This document shows, one piece after another, positions 63,207 to 64,000 of a DNA stretch of 64,000 nucleotides. Numbering within the stretch: the first letter of the stretch is position 1; each line of letters begins with the position of its first letter. Below the pieces are notes generated by a model. The model was not told the DNA's origin. It saw only the letters and a program-made list of their open reading frames with translations, and searched no databases. Source of the stretch: Bacteroides acidifaciens (lineage in GTDB: Bacteria; Bacteroidota; Bacteroidia; Bacteroidales; Bacteroidaceae); assembly GCF_903181435.1 (NCBI RefSeq), contig NZ_CAEUHO010000001.1:434001-498000 (forward strand), given 5' to 3'. Position numbers and translations under genes: made by a program.

Positions 63207-64000
63207 TTATAATAAGTTGTTAGAGCCAAGTATAATCAGCATAGTATATCCCAGTATTAGTCCGATGATTCCCATAATGATGCCGACTTTCTCCATATCC
63301 TTTTGTTGAATCATGCCCGTGGCATGTGCCAGTGCGTTGGGAGGAGTACTGATAGGTAATATCATTGCTAATGATGAACCGATTGCCACTCCAATCAATA
63401 AAGTCTCTACACCACCGAGTGCATAAAGGTTTTCGCGCATGCTGGTTCCTGCAATGGCAAGAATGGGAACAAGCAATGCGGCAGTAGCCGTATGTGAGAT
63501 GAAGTTTGCCATGGCATAACAAATCAGTCCGGAGCCGACAATCATCAGTACAGGAGGCCATGTGTTGAACGGAATAGCTTCAATCATATGTTTGGCAAGT
63601 CCTGTTTCCTGTAAGGCGACACCCAAAGCAAAGCCGCCAGCTACCATCCATAGTACACTCCAACTGATTTCTTCCAGGTCGCGTTTGGTGATAACTCCCG
63701 TTACACAGAACACTGCTACAGGAATCATTGCCACTACATTGGAATTTACTCCCGTCACTTTGTCGAACATCCATAGTACGACCGTAATGGCAAAAGTGAT
63801 ATACACCACTATAGAACGCCAATCCTTCTTAGCCTCCCCTTCGATTTTCAGTTCGATAGTCTTTTGTTTGAAAGGAAACATCCGTAAGAGGATAAACCAT
63901 GCGATAAATAATACTAGAATGGTGTAAGGCATCATGAAACTCATCCATTCTCCAAAACCGATATTCAAGTTCAGTCCTTCCGGATTATTCAGGTATTTTA
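63207..64000 (-). CDS. DASS/SLC13-family anion-sodium symporter (5' end outside the window)
   Basis: The frame is open to the window edge, so only the C-terminal ~265 residues are seen. About seven hydrophobic segments and the late family motifs are present: SWSVLWMVAGGFALGVALQE, NFISHTATAALLVPILAIAG and LPISTPPNALAHATG. The DASS signature is SNT in this second half; here it reads SHT, a variation in the substrate/Na+ site. Members import dicarboxylates, citrate or sulfate with Na+. A terminator at 63138-63170 follows the stop. Substrate not assignable. Confidence 0.85.
   Translation of the reverse strand, partial: KYLNNPEGLNLNIGFGEWMSFMMPYTILVLFIAWFILLRMFPFKQKTIELKIEGEAKKDWRSIVVYITFAITVVLWMFDKVTGVNSNVVAMIPVAVFCVTGVITKRDLEEISWSVLWMVAGGFALGVALQETGLAKHMIEAIPFNTWPPVLMIVGSGLICYAMANFISHTATAALLVPILAIAGTSMRENLYALGGVETLLIGVAIGSSLAMILPISTPPNALAHATGMIQQKDMEKVGIIMGIIGLILGYTMLIILGSNNLL

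Overview
The window looks like a Bacteroides chromosome (B. thetaiotaomicron/ovatus-like). It is AT-rich, has three SusC/SusD pairs, hybrid two-component and FecR/ECF regulators, abundant secreted glycoside hydrolases, and promoters of the Bacteroides type (TTG, 19-22 bp, TAnnTTTG) upstream of several genes. No species can be fixed from the sequence alone.

Layout. Positions 1-8.4 kb are housekeeping: a 5'-partial unknown protein, a lipoprotein, a MATE exporter, a TIGR02757 protein, a decay patch (truncated GNAT, DUF1905, frameshifted helicase remnant), uracil-DNA glycosylase, and a cold-adaptation-like trio (RRM protein, DEAD-box helicase, cold-shock-domain protein). A GH28 polygalacturonase pseudogene (8.5-9.6 kb) and an IS4-family element (10.1-11.4 kb) precede polysaccharide utilisation locus 1 (PUL1, 11.4-36.1 kb, + strand): a multi-module lipoprotein, a DUF5722 putative hydrolase, two SusC/SusD pairs, a surface lipoprotein, two broken GH3 genes separated by an IS21-family element, GH2 and GH78. 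PUL1 ends in a response regulator cut off after about 54 codons by an ~814 bp non-coding near-palindrome (36.34-37.15 kb).

Positions 37.2-42.2 kb carry tRNA-Phe and a minus-strand cluster thiL, PNP, lpxK, sppA (transcribed sppA to thiL). PUL2 (42.4-57.6 kb) has a + strand GH92 alpha-mannosidase convergent with a minus-strand operon susC-susD-SusE/FISUMP lipoprotein-two DUF4832 lipoproteins-GH20. An ECF sigma factor and FecR anti-sigma lie upstream; the SusC carries the STN domain that normally talks to FecR. A divergent hybrid two-component regulator (57.7-61.8 kb) is followed by a MINPP-like histidine phosphatase; the window ends inside a DASS-family transporter.

How it works together (inference). 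PUL1 enzymes (GH2, GH3, GH78, DUF5722, remnant GH28) suggest a rhamnose-containing plant glycan, but IS insertion, IS-associated deletion of GH3 sequence and loss of the regulator suggest a decaying locus. PUL2 enzymes (GH92 mannosidase, GH20 hexosaminidase) suggest host N-glycan or mannoside use, with import sensed through SusC, FecR and the ECF sigma factor. The most unusual unexplained structures are the giant palindrome, 22-bp-periodic repeat arrays at two places, and the IS21 deletion scar joining two different GH3 genes.
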